Shown here in pieces: positions 10,691 through 22,137 of a DNA stretch of 64,000 bases. Numbering within the stretch: position 1 is the first letter of the stretch; each line of letters opens with the position of its first letter. The notes beneath the pieces were generated by a model that saw only the letters and a program-made list of their open reading frames with translations, did not search any database and was not told the origin of the DNA. The position numbers were made by a program, and so were the translations under genes. Source of the stretch: Zygnema cylindricum (lineage: Eukaryota; Streptophyta; Zygnematophyceae; Zygnematales; Zygnemataceae); contig JBBHKE010001874.1 in NCBI GenBank assembly GCA_037447655.1, positions 296,099 through 360,098 of the forward strand. The letters run 5' to 3'.

Positions 10691-11255
10691 TAAGGGAAAA
10701 AGGAGAAAGAGGATGAAGAAATCTTGGAGCTTCTTCACATCGGTAGAATGGAGAAGAGAGAAAATTACACAGAAATTCCACGAAAAAAACAATGTGCTTT
10801 TGGAGGCATAAGGAATAAAGAGAGAGAAGGTACTTGAGGATGTCGAGGAGTGTAGAGTGTATGACTTAGAAATGAGAAAGTCGGATCTAGGATCCATAAG
10901 TGAAAAAGGGAAAGATAAAATTAATGAGGATAATTTTATAGGTATTTTGGAATTAGAAAACTGGTCCGAATTGGAGACTTCAACGGATTCCGAGGAAAGG
11001 GGAGAAGTGAAACTAGAAGGTGTTTTAAAGGATAGGGGAGAAGAGGAATATTTAATGAAAGGTTTAGCGGAGGAGAACTATTTATTGGGAATAAATTTAG
11101 AAAGTGAGAGTGGAAAGAAATCCATGGGAGAGAGTGAGGAAAGTTTAGTTTTTGGGGGTAATGGGTTTGACATCACTAAAGGAAGTGATGGTATTTATGA
11201 AGGTGTGCCTGTAAAAGGGGTTAACATATGGGTGTATGTTGCAGATTGGAGATAG
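10691..11255 (+). pseudogene. Gag tail remnant joined to acidic frame
   Basis: Positions about 10700-10830 still encode the acidic linker that in the autonomous copy precedes the protease (a DEEILELL-like stretch, then IPRKKQCAFGG). Similarity stops just before the protease DSG motif. A new open frame (10857-11255, 132 residues), rich in Glu, Lys, Ser and Gly, takes the place of pol. It matches no domain I recognise and may be spacer or a diverged coding region. Confidence 0.5.
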
Positions 11256-11526
11256 GGCTGGCTGTTTGGATCGCAAGAGGGAAATCGGTTTGTGTGTGGA
11301 TGGAAAAGTGATGAGGTGGATAAAATCTTTGCTCGGATTTATGAAAAGTGGGATGGTAAATGAAATGTGTGATGCAATTATTATTTCAATTCATCTAATG
11401 CATTGTGTTCAATACAATAATATTTTCTTATGTTTTATGAAAGGAAAAGAAAAAAGGAAAAAGAAAAAGAAAAAGGGGAGGGGATGTGTGTTTATTTGTT
11501 TGTGGGGGTTGAAAGGAAAATAGACT

Positions 11527-11541
11527 AGAAAATAAGGGGAG
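11527..11541 (+). promoter_or_regulatory. Polypurine tract of A1
   Basis: AGAAAATAAGGGGAG ends exactly at the 3' LTR start. The same tract, complemented, abuts the LTRs at 23185 and 28579, tying A1 to the autonomous family-A copia. Confidence 0.85.
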
Positions 11542-12849
11542 TGTTGATATTTGAGTAATTTCTAGGTCTCTTTTAGTATAGGAAAAAGATCAGAGGCAGT
11601 CTGCCTCTAACTCCCTTCGCCAAGCCCCCACACTTGTTGTAGTCACTGAAGGCTGGACAGGGAGCTAGAGCCATGGCTGCCTAAGCTCTCTATGGAGAAA
11701 GGGTGTAGATTCGGTAGACTTACCAAAAAGGTAATTGACGGACCCAGAAATTGATCCTGGTACCTACCGTCTGTCAAGTAGCCAGTAGACGTATGCCTTA
11801 TCGATTTAGTCTAAGACTAGTGCTAGGACGTAATGGGTTTGGTAGATAATTAAATAGTATTCAGTAGGGTTTTCCATTTAACTGGATTACGGTTTATATG
11901 GCATAGAAACAATTGTACTTTTAACTACCGGACGAAAAAAATAGTACGGACATTTGTTTCGACGGTCCGTATGAGATGCCGAAATAAATCAGACGGTCGT
12001 GATTAGCGCCGGCTGCGCGAAAGGATAATTTGGCGGTTTGCGGACGTCACCACTCCGGATGACACGTGGCGACTTCGTACAGGTTGTGAAATCTCCGAAA
12101 CAGAACACAACAAATCCGGATGTGACAAATGTCATATTATGGCAATATCGTACACTCTCCGTACAGAAAGTACTCCGGCACCTGTACTTTCTTGTACGGT
12201 ACTGTTTTTTTGACGTGGCATGACCTGGCGCCATGTGGAGAGATAAGATTTGGAAGCACGAATTCTGGAGATTATAAGATCGAATCTGGAAAGGACATGT
12301 GTTGACTTTTTAGCCATGTCGAAGATGGCTGTACAAAAGGTAGAGCGACACTTGTACCTTTATGTACTATACAATAATATGATTGGTCCGTACCTCAGTA
12401 ATAGAGGGTTTTGAGAGGGGTTTAGGAATTAGATTATTTCTGGTAGGTAGCTGCCTCTCCCAGGGAGCACCTTGTATAAATGGCAAACTTTGGCCAGCCA
12501 TAACTATCAATTTACTTGGCCATTTTCAGTGATTCTTTTTGTTGCGGACTCAGGGGAGTCCAAGCTACACAGACGTGTAGTCGGTTATAGTTTTTGCCTT
12601 CCTGGGTGGCTGAATTTCTAAAGGAAAGTCAAAGTGGGTGAATGTATCCAAATCACATATTCTAACTTTGCATTCTGTGGTGGAACTGAGCACACAGAAA
12701 GTCTTGTTTCACAGGGTTGAAGCTTTAATGGGGTTCTGATTGTCAAGGGGTCAATCATTTGGGTTTATATAAACTTGGAGTCGGCACTATCTAGATTAGC
12801 TTCTTTTGATCTGCGAATTCTGTGTGGCAATGGAGCCCATAGAATTTCA
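11542..12849 (+). repeat. 3' LTR of A1 (1308 bp)
   Basis: Starts TGTTGATATT and ends GAATTTCA, followed by the duplicated CAACG. It keeps the gag start ATG near its end, which here leads nowhere. The left G-box of the pair reads GACGTGGC and the right GCCATGTG, so the pair is weaker than in the 5' LTR. Confidence 0.93.
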
Positions 12850-12898
12850 CAACGCACACATTTATTTTATTGCACGATGACACACAAGTAGACATATA

Positions 12899-13020
12899 TG
12901 TTAGATTCATTGTGAAACATCGTCTCAGTTCTATTGAGCCCCGTAATATAATTTAATGTTGTTGCGTGTGTTGTTTTTTTTTCATGTGGCGTGGTTTGTT
13001 AGATTAAATATAGTTTGGTT
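12899..13020 (+). repeat. Truncated 5' LTR of family-B copia
   Basis: TGTTAGATTC at 12899 aligns with the start of the 3' LTR at 19405 for about 120 bases, then jumps directly into gag. The deletion removed the rest of the LTR, the primer site and, by comparison with the minus-strand copy, about the first 60 Gag residues. Confidence 0.85.
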
Positions 13021-14482
13021 TGAGAAGGTTTCTCCCTCCAACCCACTTCCAAATGGGGAGGAAGAGAAACAAGAAGGGGTGGTGTTGACAGAAGATCGTC
13101 TCAATGAGTTGTTTGACGACTTTCTCACTTTTGTAGATCAACGCATCACGGATGCCAATCGGAAGGGGAAGTTTAAGGTGGAAGAGGAGGATCCTATCTT
13201 GAATACGTTTGAGGTGGCTTCGAATGGAGGTGTCGAGAATGATGATGCTTTGAGAGAGATTCTCCGCAAGGGGAAGTTTGTGATCGAAAACGACTCGGAT
13301 CTAGAATATGAATCCGATGACGAGTTATCGATCCCTTCCATGCCGAGGAAAATCGTCCTCTTTAATGGATCTAACTATCAAATTTGGAAGAATTTTTTTG
13401 AAAGCACTACTTATCCTTCGTCAACTTTGGAAGATCGTGAACGGGGAGGAAAAGATGCCGATAGACGATCCAAAGGCTCGCCGCCTTTGGAAGAAGAAGA
13501 ATCTTACCTCCATCACCGGTCTCATGCAATCTTACACCGCTTCGGTGCATGATCATTTCCTTACCAAAGATACGGCGCATGAGTGTTGGAAGGAGCTCGA
13601 AGGTCAATTTGAGAAGGGACTCCAAAATAAGGGACAATATACTTACACGGACTTTATTCAATTTAAGATAAAGTATAACGAATTGATTGATGATGCGATC
13701 AAGCGGTAGATATTATTGTGGAGCAACTCTAAAAAAACATCAAGATTATTATCGAGGAAGATAAGGTGATCGGTCTCATCAATGCATTACCCCATCATCT
13801 CACTTACCTCAAAGAAATTCTTTGGGCGCAAACGAATCTGAGTTATGAATTTATTGTGAATTACCTTAAAACCACCGAGAGAAATCGTGGAGGTCCTCCT
13901 AAATCTTTGGCCTCGGGTGGATCTCTAAATTCGTCCACCGAAGAACCCGCGGATCTAAATTATCTTCGTGAGGGAAGATGGGGAAGGGGAAGAGGAGGTG
14001 GATCTAGGGGAAAGAGGAGAAGCACCGAAAGGAGGGGGAATTTTCCCGGCCAATCTCCTTTCCAAGACCAGTCTGCAGTCACCTGTTCCTGTTGCAACAA
14101 GTCATGTCATATGTCCTCCTCATGCACGGATAAGGAGAAACAATGCCATTATCGCAGGAAATGGGGACACATTAGTCCCCAATGCTACGCGAGATCTGAG
14201 GGCAAAGGCCGTCGCGGCAGTCGCGGCGGCGGCAGCGGCAGATTTAGTGGACGTGGCGGTGGCCGATTTGATAGAGAGTGGTGCGGTGGACGTGGCGGCC
14301 TATTTGGCGGCCATGGACACTTCGTTTGGAAAAGAGATGAGAGGGACGAAGGTCTTATCACCTTTCCCACGCTAAACGTCACTAACAAAACTCTGTCCTA
14401 CGAAACGCAAAACAACAAGGAATGGATTATCGACTTTGGCGTTTTGCATCACATATGTACGGACGACACAATTTTTCGATAA
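13021..14482 (+). pseudogene. gag: Family-B copia gag and start of protease
   Basis: Frames at 13021-13552, 13443-13709 and 13766-14482 together cover Gag, aligning with the minus-strand gag at 50211-48769. The C-terminal part has two CCHC-type knuckles, both damaged or atypical (CSCC...C near residue 107 and CHYR...C near 127 of the third frame), followed by a very Gly/Arg-rich tract. The last residues enter the protease; the catalytic DSG is DFG (about 14434). Several shifts make it non-functional. Confidence 0.8.
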
Positions 14483-14857
14483 AATGCGCGCTTTAACCGT
14501 ACCGAAAATTAATACGGTCACTAGTGGTCAAGTTATTTTTATTGGTACAGTTTGTACCGTACGACTTGACTTAACTTCGCTAGATCCTTATGGATCTGAG
14601 TGAATCTTTGAGATTCAACTTCTTAATGTACTTCATACTCTAGGCGGCTCAACGAATCTTTTGAGCATACCCCAAATCCAAAGATTTGGCGCGAGCGTGT
14701 ACGCTTTGGGAGATTCGACAATCAAAATTGTATGGTCTGATTGAGTTACAATCGGTGAGGGCAAAGTATCTAACGCATTCCATAGTCGTCTTTTATGGAG
14801 GCTTCCAAAGTCAAAACGACATGATGACGGCATCATTGGAATAATCGCCAAAATCAA

Positions 14858-15904
14858 GGGAGATCTGACGATATGGCATCATCGTATGTGCCATACGTCA
14901 GAGCAAAATCTAGAGCGTTGATCAAGGCCGATTGCACCCGCGGCTTAGATCTGACGTCTGGCGAGAAAGTCAACGGCTGTACCGGTTGCAGTCAAGGTCG
15001 TCAGATTTGAAAACCGCATCCTGCCAAAGACACTAATTTCCGATCAACTCGTCCACTTGAAAAAGTACACGTGGATCTTTGTGGTGACGTCAAGCCTGAA
15101 AGTTCTGGGGGGGATAAATATATAAAGGTTATTGTCGCCGATTTCTCAATGTTTACTTGGGTATACTTACTTAAAAAAAAATCCGATGCATCCGCAAAAT
15201 TTGAGGAGTGGCATGTTATGGTCGAACGACAATGTAAACGGAAATTAAAGGCGGTTCAATCTGATAACGACGGGAAATTTAAGGCATTTAATTATTATTG
15301 CAAGAAATGGGGGATTCGACAAGAATTTACGGCATCATAATCACCGAAATCAAATGGAATTGCCAAGCGCAAAAATCGAACCCTTAAAGAAATGGTACGC
15401 TCGATGATTCACGGATCAAGAAGAAAGGAGTATTTATAAGGAGATGCAATCTTAACGGCCAATTATATTTGCAATCGTCGACTTACCTCTATTTCGGGCG
15501 ATAAGACTCCTCACGAACTTTGGTATGGTCAGAAGCCCTCGTTTTATCATTTACGAACTTGGGGATGTCGTGCGACGGTGTACATCGAATCGGTAAAACG
15601 ACGAGGTAAATTTTCTTCTCGTAGTTGGTCGGGGATATTTGTCGGGTGTAGCTCCAAAGGGACCTTATACCGCGTTTATGATCCGATCCGTCATGTAATT
15701 GAAGAGAGTTGTAATGTCAATTTTCATGAGGATCTCAAAGTTGATATTTCTCGTTCCAAGAAATCCTCTACTAATCATGATTTTCTTGAAGTGAACGAAT
15801 CTCTCTCTTTTCCTCACCTTGATGAGTCGGATTCCAAAAATGAGGCGGATCCAATTGTCAATATTAAGAGGGGGAAAGCTAATTCCGAAATTCATCCAGA
15901 ATAA
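14858..15904 (+). pseudogene. pol: Family-B copia integrase remnant
   Basis: A pre-integrase zinc-binding segment (IWHHR near 14874) leads into the integrase core: VDLCGD near 15070 and SDNDGKF near 15260. The third catalytic residue should be the Glu of a NGxAE motif; here the codon at about 15365 is AAG (Lys), while the minus-strand relative keeps Glu. A TAA ends the frame at 15338-15340. The downstream frame 15578-15904 matches the integrase-RT linker. Clearly inactive. Confidence 0.75.
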
Positions 15905-16186
15905 ATTAATTTTGACGAGATCCGAAGTGACAAATCTCGAATGTCTTCGGACATTCGCCGATCTAAAAGCTCTAAGTCTCCGAGTGTTTCTTTCCACGAG
16001 GAAGAACCTGAAATTGAAAATTCTGCAAATGAAAAAGAAAATGAAATTCCATTAAGAAGGAGTCAACATGAGACAAGGGGGAAGAAGCCAGATCAATTAT
16101 CATTTGATCGACAAGGGGAAAATGTCGAAAATTCCACTTATTTTGTTTCGGCCGCCTCGGAGGAGGCATTTATTTTGTAGCAATCA

Positions 16187-16807
16187 TTGGCCGAGAATAT
16201 GCCCGGCGATCCCCAATCTTACGCCGAGGCACGAAGTTTTATGGACTGGGAGGAGAAATGGAAACCGGCGTGGGAGAGAGAATTAAAATCCATTATCGAT
16301 AATAAAACTTTTGAGAAGGTGAGTCTTCTAGAAGGGAAGAAGGCGATTGATGCTAAATGGATATTTAAAACAAAAACTGGTGCTACGGGGGAGATAATAA
16401 AATGTAAGGCTAGATTGGTGTGTAAAGGTTTCAACAAGTAGAGGGGGTTGATTATTCAGAAGCATATGCACCGTTGGTTAAGTTTGATTCTTTGAGAATG
16501 TTAATTGTGATTGCCGCCGCGGGGAATAAGCATATACATTGAATGGATGTAGAAACAACCTTTTTAAATAGAGAGTTAGAAGAGGAGGTTTATATGAAGG
16601 TGCCCGAAGGAGTGCCTTCAAAAGGAGGAAGAGTATGGCGTTTGAGGAAATCCTTGTATGGATTAAAACATGCGCTAAGGACATGGTACCTTCGAATTCA
16701 TAAGGTACTTACTAATTATGGTTTTGTTTGTACAATTTCGGATTCCGGAGTTTACGTGAAAAGAGAGGGAAAGGACCAAATTATTTTTTTTGTGTATGTC
16801 GATGGCT
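16187..16807 (+). pseudogene. pol: Family-B copia reverse transcriptase, 5' part
   Basis: RT begins with the copia-type start region (WKPAWERELKS) and the AKWIFKTK and KARLVCKGF motifs, then continues in a second frame from about 16439 through the LYGLK region to VYVDG at 16795-16806. The catalytic YVDD is altered to YVDG and interrupted there by the insertion at 16808. The continuation is at 18443. Confidence 0.8.
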
Positions 16808-18438
16808 TGTCATGCCGCATCTCGTCGGCTATTTTAGTTGTTTATATTTAGGTGTTAGGACGGGCTGCCGCCACACTAATTTATATTTGGGTGTTATTTG
16901 GGGTTTCGCAGGACCGTACATACCCACATTTCTCGTTCGCGTCAACCGTACAATTTTCACTTCGCCGTACGCGTCGATCGTACGTATTCGTTTTTGGCCG
17001 TAATATGCACCAACGACAACTTGTACCATACTTAATTATATTTTTCCGGATTTTCCGCCGACGACACATTTTCGAATCGCGTCGAGAAAAACAAACTTAC
17101 CGTACCATATATATTTTACGCGATTTCCGTCGACGGTGGATTCGATTATTCTACGTCCACCGTACGACTTACATTACCCGGAATTCCTGCGACTACAAAT
17201 TGGACCGTACCTTCGGTCCTACGGTACCTACTTTCACTTCCCGAAATTATGGCCGACGACAATTTGTAATCATTTCGCGCAAGGGAGGATCTCTACCGTC
17301 GACGCAAAGTACACGATTCTTGTGATATCTCATCTGGACCGTTGACACGTGTGACAGACAAAGCTACTGTCAGATCTGACGAAGCTACGCTATTGGACTA
17401 TTTTAAGTCGTGAACCATTTGGAGGTTCACGCATTCACATGTAGATAGGAAGGGTTTTAATCCGTAGGTTATAGATTCTGTAACGTAGGGCATAGGATTT
17501 CGGCCTCCTATTGGCTGAATCCAAACTAGACGCAAATATTTACATAGCACGCTGTACTGTGATTGGCTTGTTTTCGCTAGGCGTAGTTTTGGTTACTTAG
17601 TTCATTTCGCATCATTTCCTGCACACAATTTTCAAGTGGAGGAATTATTCATTTGATTTATTTTCAGTATTGAAGATTCTCTGCAGCCATCTTTTTATTT
17701 GTAAAATTGTCCGGACAGCTTAGAGGCGATTTTCTGCCTTTGCGTGAAGCGTCTAGTTTTCTATTACATTATCAATATCTTGTAAAGCCTTACAAATTAA
17801 TCTATACGGCTTCGGCCAAGACCTACACGGTTTCCCTTCACTTTTCTCGTCCTTTTGGGTGGATTTCGACCGCGATCTCACATCACAAACTTCTTTCCCC
17901 GGCTGTGGCTGAATTTTAATTAGTGTGGAAGTTGCATGTTGGGATTATTGATTTGTGGTTTTATTTCTTGAGATTGTGTATTTATTTCTATTTGGCTTTT
18001 GCGCATCTTTTGAGTTTGGTTATCTCAAACCTCATAAGTGTCGGGCATATTGTCATTTTCGGTTTTTATTTATCTTTCTCGGTTGTTTATGCTTTGATTT
18101 GTGATCATTGCAATCAGGGGTTTCACATGGAGTGTTTGGTGCCACCTTTATTGGCAGTTCCGGACGGTCACTGGTTTTGCCACGGATGTCGCGAGCTACC
18201 GGTCGTGTTGGCCAGCTCCTCTGCTGGCTAAAGAGCTGGGGGGGGGGATAAACCGACCTAACCATAACCAGCTAAGTCGTTGACCTTTCTTTTTCTTCCA
18301 CCTCGCCTGTTGTTGTATTGACCCATTTTTACTTTTATGATTTATTTCATTTCCGATATCTCGCTATCATGTGAGTTTAAGTTGAGCACAGCTGATGATA
18401 TTGCATGCATCTTCATGTTATTTGACACATGCACGACA
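16808..18438 (+). mobile_element. 1.63-kb insertion in RT, TG/CA ends, carries PHD fragment
   Basis: The RT reading VDG|FLMI is split between 16807 and 18439, with GGCT repeated on both sides (16804-16807 and 18439-18442). The segment starts TGTCATGCC and ends GCACGACA, giving short imperfect inverted ends (TGTCRTGC). The minus-strand family-B copy is uninterrupted here, proving insertion. It could be a solo LTR of an unknown family or a non-autonomous DNA element that captured host sequence. Its first 500 bases are rich in CGTACG-like words. Confidence 0.8.
18091..18192 (+). pseudogene. PHD zinc-finger fragment
   Basis: The frame encodes the last three quarters of a PHD finger: CDHC, then GFHMEC, then the aromatic GHWFC with CHGC, spaced as in C4HC3 histone-reader fingers. 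The first Cys pair is missing and the upstream frame is hydrophobic and unlike coding sequence, so this is probably one captured exon. PHD fingers read histone H3 tails. A TAA ends the frame at 18229-18231. Confidence 0.7.
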
Positions 18439-18442
18439 GGCT

Positions 18443-19330
18443 TCCTAATGATTAGTGACACGTTGTCCGTTATTAATAAGTTAAAAGAGTACCTTAGCAT
18501 ACATTTTAAAGTGACAGATCTTAGAGAAACAAGGTACATTTTGGGGATAGAAGTCATGAGGTCCAGAGAGAATGCAATCAAATTAAGTGAAGCTCAGTAC
18601 TGTAGAGAGGTCTTGACTAGATTTGGTATAATAGGCGCGAAATCTGTCTCGACGCCATTAGATCCAAAAGTACAGTACAGAAAGTACGAAGAGGAAGAGA
18701 ATGTGTCAGTTCCATACCGTGAAGCAGTTGGTAGCTTAATTTATTTGAGCGTAGGTACACGTCCGGATATTGCGGCGGCAGTCTTTGTCGTCAGTCTTTA
18801 TTGTAATGCTCCAAAAAAGAATCATTAGGAGGCGGTGAAACAGATATTTCGCTACTTGGTTGGTTTGATCAAGTACGGATTGGTATATAAATCCGAACGA
18901 GACTCTTTGCAATGTATCAGTTATTGCGACGCAGATTGGGGAGGAGATTTCGACAGTGGAAAATCCATGTCAGGGTACGCCTTTATTCTGGGCGGCGCGA
19001 CAGTTTCTTGGAGTTCACGGCTCCAACCTACGGTTGCCCTAAGTTTCACGGAGTCCGAATATATGACGGCGTGCCATACTCCGAAAGCATCTGTGTGGAT
19101 CAAGGAGATGCTCGATGAGTTTGGCGTTTTGATTGGATGTCTGCACATTTTCACTGACAGCATGAATTTGATGGCGCTTGTGAAAAATCCGGTCTTTCAC
19201 AAGCGAACAAAACATGTCCGTATCTAGTGGCACTTCGTACAAGATTTGGTTGTAGCAAAGGAGATCGAGTTTTCATGCGTGTCGACTTTGGGAGAGGCCG
19301 CAGATATGTTAACTAACGCGATGGTTTATG
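18443..19330 (+). pseudogene. pol: Family-B copia RT end and RNase H
   Basis: Continuation of the split RT (FLMISD, then the YILGIEV motif near 18540), followed after a TAG at 18826 by RNase H: CDADWGGD near 18925, the STESEYM-like motif near 19050 and the TDSMN motif near 19157. The final frame is open to 19227. The 3' noncoding stretch leads to a purine tract (GAGAGGGAGAT) at the 3' LTR. Confidence 0.8.
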
Positions 19331-19404
19331 ACGTACTTTTACGTGGTCGACCTAAGTTAGGTTTGTTTTCAGTTTAACAGGGGGTTTCACAATGAGAGGG
19401 AGAT

Positions 19405-19856
19405 TGTTAGATTCAATGTGAAACGGCGTCTCAGTTTTGTTGAGCCCCGTAATGTAATTTATGTAGTTGCGTGTGTTGTTTTGTTTTCATGTGGCGTGGT
19501 TTGTTAGATTAGATATAGTCTGATTTGGTTTTAGGTGCGTAGTTCTTTAGTACTTTATTATTGTACATCGCTATGTTTGTCTCATACAGTACCGCGTACT
19601 TTATGTAGTTTTGGTAGTACTATGTTTTGATTGGTTCGCGCGTGTACTTTTGTACGACATGCGATTGTGTTGTACTTGTTAGTATCGTGAGAAGGTATTT
19701 AGGACTTAGTTATTTGGGGGAATAATCATCTTTATAAGAGAGGAAATATTCCTGTGAAATATATTTGTCTTCTACTGGAGTGATCTCTTCTTACTGTCTT
19801 TGCTTTCGCACTTGTATTTTATCTTTCTTCTATTATATTGTGATTCGATCCTTTCA
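19405..19856 (+). repeat. 3' LTR of family-B copia (about 452 bp)
   Basis: Starts TGTTAGATTC right after a purine tract; the end is placed at CTTTCA before ATAAA. The right third aligns, complemented, with 50271-50400 next to the minus-strand family-B gag. Confidence 0.8.
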
Positions 19857-20343
19857 ATAAAGTGCATCAAGTCATCAATTTATATCATATCTCATTTAAC
19901 AAAGGCATCAATTTTATTTATCAAGTCTTGTACATTCTTGTTTAAGATTCTTACAATAGCATTTTGAGGGAGATTGCAAATTTATTAGAATATTCTATTC
20001 ATTTTTTTTTAATTTAATCGGGGTTCACTTCAACTTTCGCTACTCTATTGTTGTAAACTCTATGCTCCAATCCTATCTACTTTGTGATTCACTAAAAGGC
20101 TAGTTCGTTGTGCATTAATGTTTTGTATCTACAAGCTGGGCATGCACTGGCTTGTATGATGATTCAAAACTAGGAGTTTTGTCCCGTCGTACGATAAAAT
20201 CGACCTGATTTTTAGATGTAATAATATTCTCTAAGATCACACAAACTCAACAAGAGGTGGAACGGTAGATAAATGAGGAGAGAGGAATGGTTAGAAAGTG
20301 AGAGCGAGAATGGGAAGGTGAGGAAAAAAGAGGAGGAGAAGAG
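19857..20343. other. Non-genic stretch
   Basis: A/T-rich sequence with no supported reading frame or repeat end. Its right edge, AAGAG, is the possible target duplication of the next element. Confidence 0.5.
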
Positions 20344-21380
20344 TGCAACTCTGAGACCTCTATAGGTCCTCAGAGTAGGCAGCTCACACGAAGCCTCTAG
20401 GATAATCCTAACCCCTTTTTGTTTCAGCAAGAATAACTACCACCTTGGCAGACAAAAACTCTGACCACCTTCACCCCTATGAAGGTAAGACTTCTTTGAG
20501 TCTATAGCAAAATCAATCTCTGAATTTGCTCCCCTGAGCAGTAAGTTATGAAGGGTCAAAGTTGGCCTTTTGTACAAAAGCTCTCTGGGAGAGAGGGTCC
20601 AATCTATCAAATTTTCCAAGTCCTATCTCTCTCTAAAACTCTATCTACTGAAGTACGGCACCAATCATAATATTGTATCGTACATAAAGGTACAGGTGCC
20701 GGTGTACTTTCTGTACGGCCATTGTACGACATGGCCAACAAGTCGACACATGTCATTTTTGGATTCGTTCCTGTAATCCCCGGAGATGCCGTGATGAATA
20801 TGATTGTGCCACGTGGCAATTTATGTGACGTCAACCGCAAACCGCCAAAAACCTATTCCGCGATCTCGGCATGCTTCGTGGTTGCCCGATTAAGCCGGAT
20901 TACAATCGTGGCCGTCATAAATACATGCGCAATATTTTTTTCGCCTTCGAAACAAAATGCGCGGTATCCATTTCGGATATTCCGTACGTCACACATTACA
21001 AACTGTATCTATGTATAAATATCTCGTCAAATGAAATAGCCTACGTGTTAACATTTAAATAGCTATCAAACCTTATATCTCTACCTTCATTAGAGAAATT
21101 GGCTAAGGCTACAGACTACTTGCTACTCTAACAGACGATAGGTACCAGGCTCAAATCTTGGGTCTGTCAAGTTTTATTTTGGTAAAATCTACCAACCTAA
21201 TGTCTATCCCTGTCGGGATAGCATAGGCGGCCATGGCTCTATTTTCCTCTCCAACTTTCAGTGACTGTGACAAGTGTGGGAGTTGGAGAGAGGAGTTAGA
21301 GGCAGACTGCCTCTACTTCTTTTCTGCATTTTATCTTTTTACAAAACCTAGAAAATACTAAAATAACCTTTGATATCTAC
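20344..21380 (-). repeat. 3' LTR of the old family-A copia
   Basis: Reads TGTAGATATC... to GTTGCA on the minus strand; 1037 bp. Paired with 33835-34866 by shared details, such as the segment near 20800 with GCCACGTGGC. It contains the antisense tRNA-like block at 21095-21175 (plus strand). Confidence 0.88.
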
Positions 21381-22137
21381 ACTCCTCTTATATTCTAGTC
21401 ACTCTTTATTTTAAGACCACACTTCTTCGACAGAAAAATTAGTTTAGGGGAAGGCACATGTTTGGTCATCATATCTGCTCCCATTTCACTATTTGGTTTA
21501 TACTCCAAATTGAATATATTATTTTCTACTTTCTCCCTAACAAAGCTAAGTCTAATGTCCATTTGTTTGTCTTTAAAGTAATGTTTAAGATTGGCAGAAA
21601 TGGCAATGGCAGCTTGATTATCACAAAACACTTTGTGGACCCCACTCTTAAGATGACCAAGCTCACCAATCAAAGACTTGACCCACATTAATTCTTTTAC
21701 GAGCAAGAAGCCATGTACTCAGCCTCCATGGTGGACTGAGCAATGACCTTTTGCTGCTTGCTGCTCCAACAGCAAAACCATCACCCACATACAATACATA
21801 TCCAGATGTGCATCTCCTCATAAGAGTATCCCCATAGCTGACATCACTACAAGTAGTGATGTCACTATTGTTCCCACCCAAATGCAACCATAGATCCATA
21901 GTCCTATATGAGATATCTAAGGACTCTCTTAGCCGCCTCCCAATCTTACTTAGTGGGAGCATTCAGACTCCTACGTAGTACTCATACAGCTGCAGCTATG
22001 TCAGGACGGGTACAATTTATAAAATATATTAGGCTCCCCACTACTTGTCTATAAGGGATCGTCTGCATAAATCTTTCCTCTTCCGAGCGTACCTTATCAT
22101 CTAAAATTATAACTCCCTCTTCCACACTCCCCTCACT
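21381..22137 (-). pseudogene. pol: Old family-A pol, RNase H end
   Basis: Carries the copia RNase H region: the SDVSYGD motif near 21850, the mutated region of the AEYM motif near 21720 and FCDNQAA near 21630, then the C-terminal KCGLKI. Frames 21395-21706, 21663-21962 and 21982-22137 differ, showing indels. It ends abruptly at TCACT (22133-22137), the target of the nested composite; the rest of this pol resumes at 30269. Confidence 0.85.

Larger units (their letters stand above)
8359..12849 (+). mobile_element. Gag-only Ty1/Copia element (A1, TR-GAG type)
   Basis: A complete non-autonomous LTR retrotransposon. LTRs at 8359-9668 and 11542-12849 have TG/CA ends and are flanked by perfect 5-bp duplications CAACG (8354-8358 and 12850-12854). 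The 1.87-kb interior has a primer-binding site, a damaged gag, an acidic frame and a polypurine tract but no protease, integrase or polymerase. It resembles the TR-GAG class and would need enzymes from an autonomous relative; the family-A copia on the minus strand at 22138-28579 shares its gag, polypurine tract and LTR plan. Confidence 0.92.
12899..19856 (+). mobile_element. Decayed Ty1/Copia element, family B
   Basis: A second copia family unrelated in LTR to family A. The 5' LTR is truncated (12899-about 13020); the 3' LTR is 19405-19856. Domain order gag, protease, integrase, RT, RNase H is retained but every domain is broken by stops or shifts. Candidate target duplications ATATA (12894-12898) and ATAAA (19857-19861) match 4 of 5. 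A foreign 1.63-kb segment splits the RT at 16808-18438. A minus-strand relative lies at 45400-50681. Confidence 0.85.
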
